Under the pieces are notes generated by a model. The model was given only the letters and a program-made list of their open reading frames with translations. It searched no databases and was not told the origin of the DNA. The position numbers and the translations under genes were made by a program. This document shows positions 63,636 through 64,000 of a stretch of 64,000 nt of DNA, one piece after another (position 1 is the first letter of the stretch; each line of letters starts with the position of its first letter). The DNA is from Sinohyriopsis cumingii (Eukaryota > Mollusca > Bivalvia > Unionida > Unionidae), in the NCBI GenBank assembly GCA_028554795.2, contig CM068829.1, positions 135,865,579 to 135,929,578 on the forward strand, read 5' to 3'.

Positions 63636-64000
63636 TCACATTTTTTCCACTGGAGCATCAATGACTCTCATTCGGCCACTAATACCTTCGAGGATCATAG
63701 CTCTATCATAAGTATGACCGGCATCCACAGGGTAGGTTTAGATAACACTACTTTAGCATTATTAGGAGCATCATTAGCACCTGATAACATATTTTTACGT
63801 GTAGCAAATCCTAGATTAAAATTAGGATTAGAGTTGTATGGTACCAGAAACACAGCAGCTGGTCTAGCTATCATTTCAGCAGGTTGAAGGTCAACCGAGG
63901 AATCTCGAGTCAATTGTACTCTAAAAAATGGATCATGATCAGCCTCATCAGAATTATCCTTGATAAACATCATACTTGGACCAGTTGATTTAGTAAAATC
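63636..64000 (-). pseudogene. Major capsid protein, C-terminal part (runs off the window)
   Basis: The frame 63973-63695 has DPFFRVQLTRDSSVDLQPAE, FLVPYNSNPNFNLGFATRKN and VVLSKPTLWMPV. Here a frameshift leads into HTYDRAMILEGISGRMRVID, ending TGA 63638-63636. The tail YDR-(M)-ILEGISGRM parallels the C-terminus of the middle element's major capsid protein (SDRYITLDAVKG), and the following genes are the expected ones. The N-terminal part lies beyond the window. Confidence 0.6.

Larger units (their letters stand above)
57445..64000 (-). mobile_element. Third Polinton-like element (right element), best preserved, runs off the window
   Basis: Order from the left: packaging ATPase (minus), zinc-ribbon/PLA2-like ORF and integrase (plus), PolB-helicase-HNH fusion (minus), minor capsid, two small ORFs and the major capsid protein (all minus). 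Long frames are intact with only occasional lesions, so this is the youngest of the three elements. The right end lies beyond 64000; the left end is near the ATPase stop at about 57445. Confidence 0.85.

Noticed and set aside
1..64000. CRISPR arrays or bacterial operons
   Set aside because: No regularly spaced short repeats with unique spacers were seen, and gene content, splice sites and SINEs indicate a eukaryotic genome.

Overview
The window is animal nuclear DNA, most likely from a marine mollusc. It is AT-rich and intron/repeat-like, with (AC)n, (TA)n, (GA)n and (ATT)n microsatellites, tRNA-derived SINE pieces, a CR1-like LINE remnant, a Ty3/gypsy remnant and one exon of an HSPA12-type Hsp70 gene (a family greatly expanded in molluscs). 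The host assignment is inference; there is no rRNA or mitochondrial marker. Nearly all recognisable coding capacity belongs to mobile or endogenous virus-like elements.

Left element (about 186-11850): a decayed Maverick/Polinton-type element. On the minus strand, reading leftwards, it carries protein-primed family B DNA polymerase (9742-5845), a small hydrophobic ORF, a Pro-rich coiled-coil ORF, a retroviral-type integrase (4835-3727), a small membrane protein, a penton-like protein, a small basic protein, a capsid-type protein and an adenain-like protease (1940-1294). On the plus strand are a zinc-knuckle ORF (9881-10300) and a small basic ORF (11488-11637). Three peripheral genes (231-736 minus, 10592-11182 minus, 11488-11637 plus) end in stem-loops that look like replication-dependent histone mRNA 3' ends. 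The two minus-strand copies also have ACCCA-like flanks and a purine-rich downstream element. The zinc-knuckle and protease genes have AATAAA signals instead. This is the most unusual signal in the window.

Host-like middle-left region (11.9-30 kb): the HSPA12 exon (13025-13330), SINE pieces, an 870-bp imperfect palindrome (16690-17561), and a run of minus-strand ORF fragments (20330-25058) that I cannot identify but which looks like one decayed gene cluster.

Middle element (about 29985-39650): a second, heavily frameshifted adintovirus/Polinton-like element. It has a fiber with phage-like repeats and an unknown gene on the minus strand. On the plus strand are the A32-like packaging ATPase, a charged ORF, minor capsid protein, a small amphipathic ORF, major capsid protein, a pVI-like protein, a small hydrophobic protein, adenain-like protease, a zinc-ribbon protein and a deleted PolB.

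Retroelement region (42.3-53 kb): a Ty3/gypsy remnant with integrase upstream of reverse transcriptase (Gmr1-type order), an intact intronless 562-aa gene of an uncharacterised multicopy animal family (47279-48967 minus) with a TATA/CRE promoter, a CR1-like LINE remnant, and an inverted pair of a dispersed repeat.

Right element (57445 to the window end): a third, much better preserved Polinton-like element. It has a packaging ATPase (minus) divergent from a PLA2/zinc-ribbon ORF and integrase (plus). These are followed by a very large minus-strand gene encoding a PolB-SF1 helicase-HNH fusion, then minor capsid, small ORFs, a pVI-like protein and the C-terminal part of the major capsid protein, which runs off the window. 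The three elements differ in gene order and polymerase type, so they are separate acquisitions rather than copies of one another.
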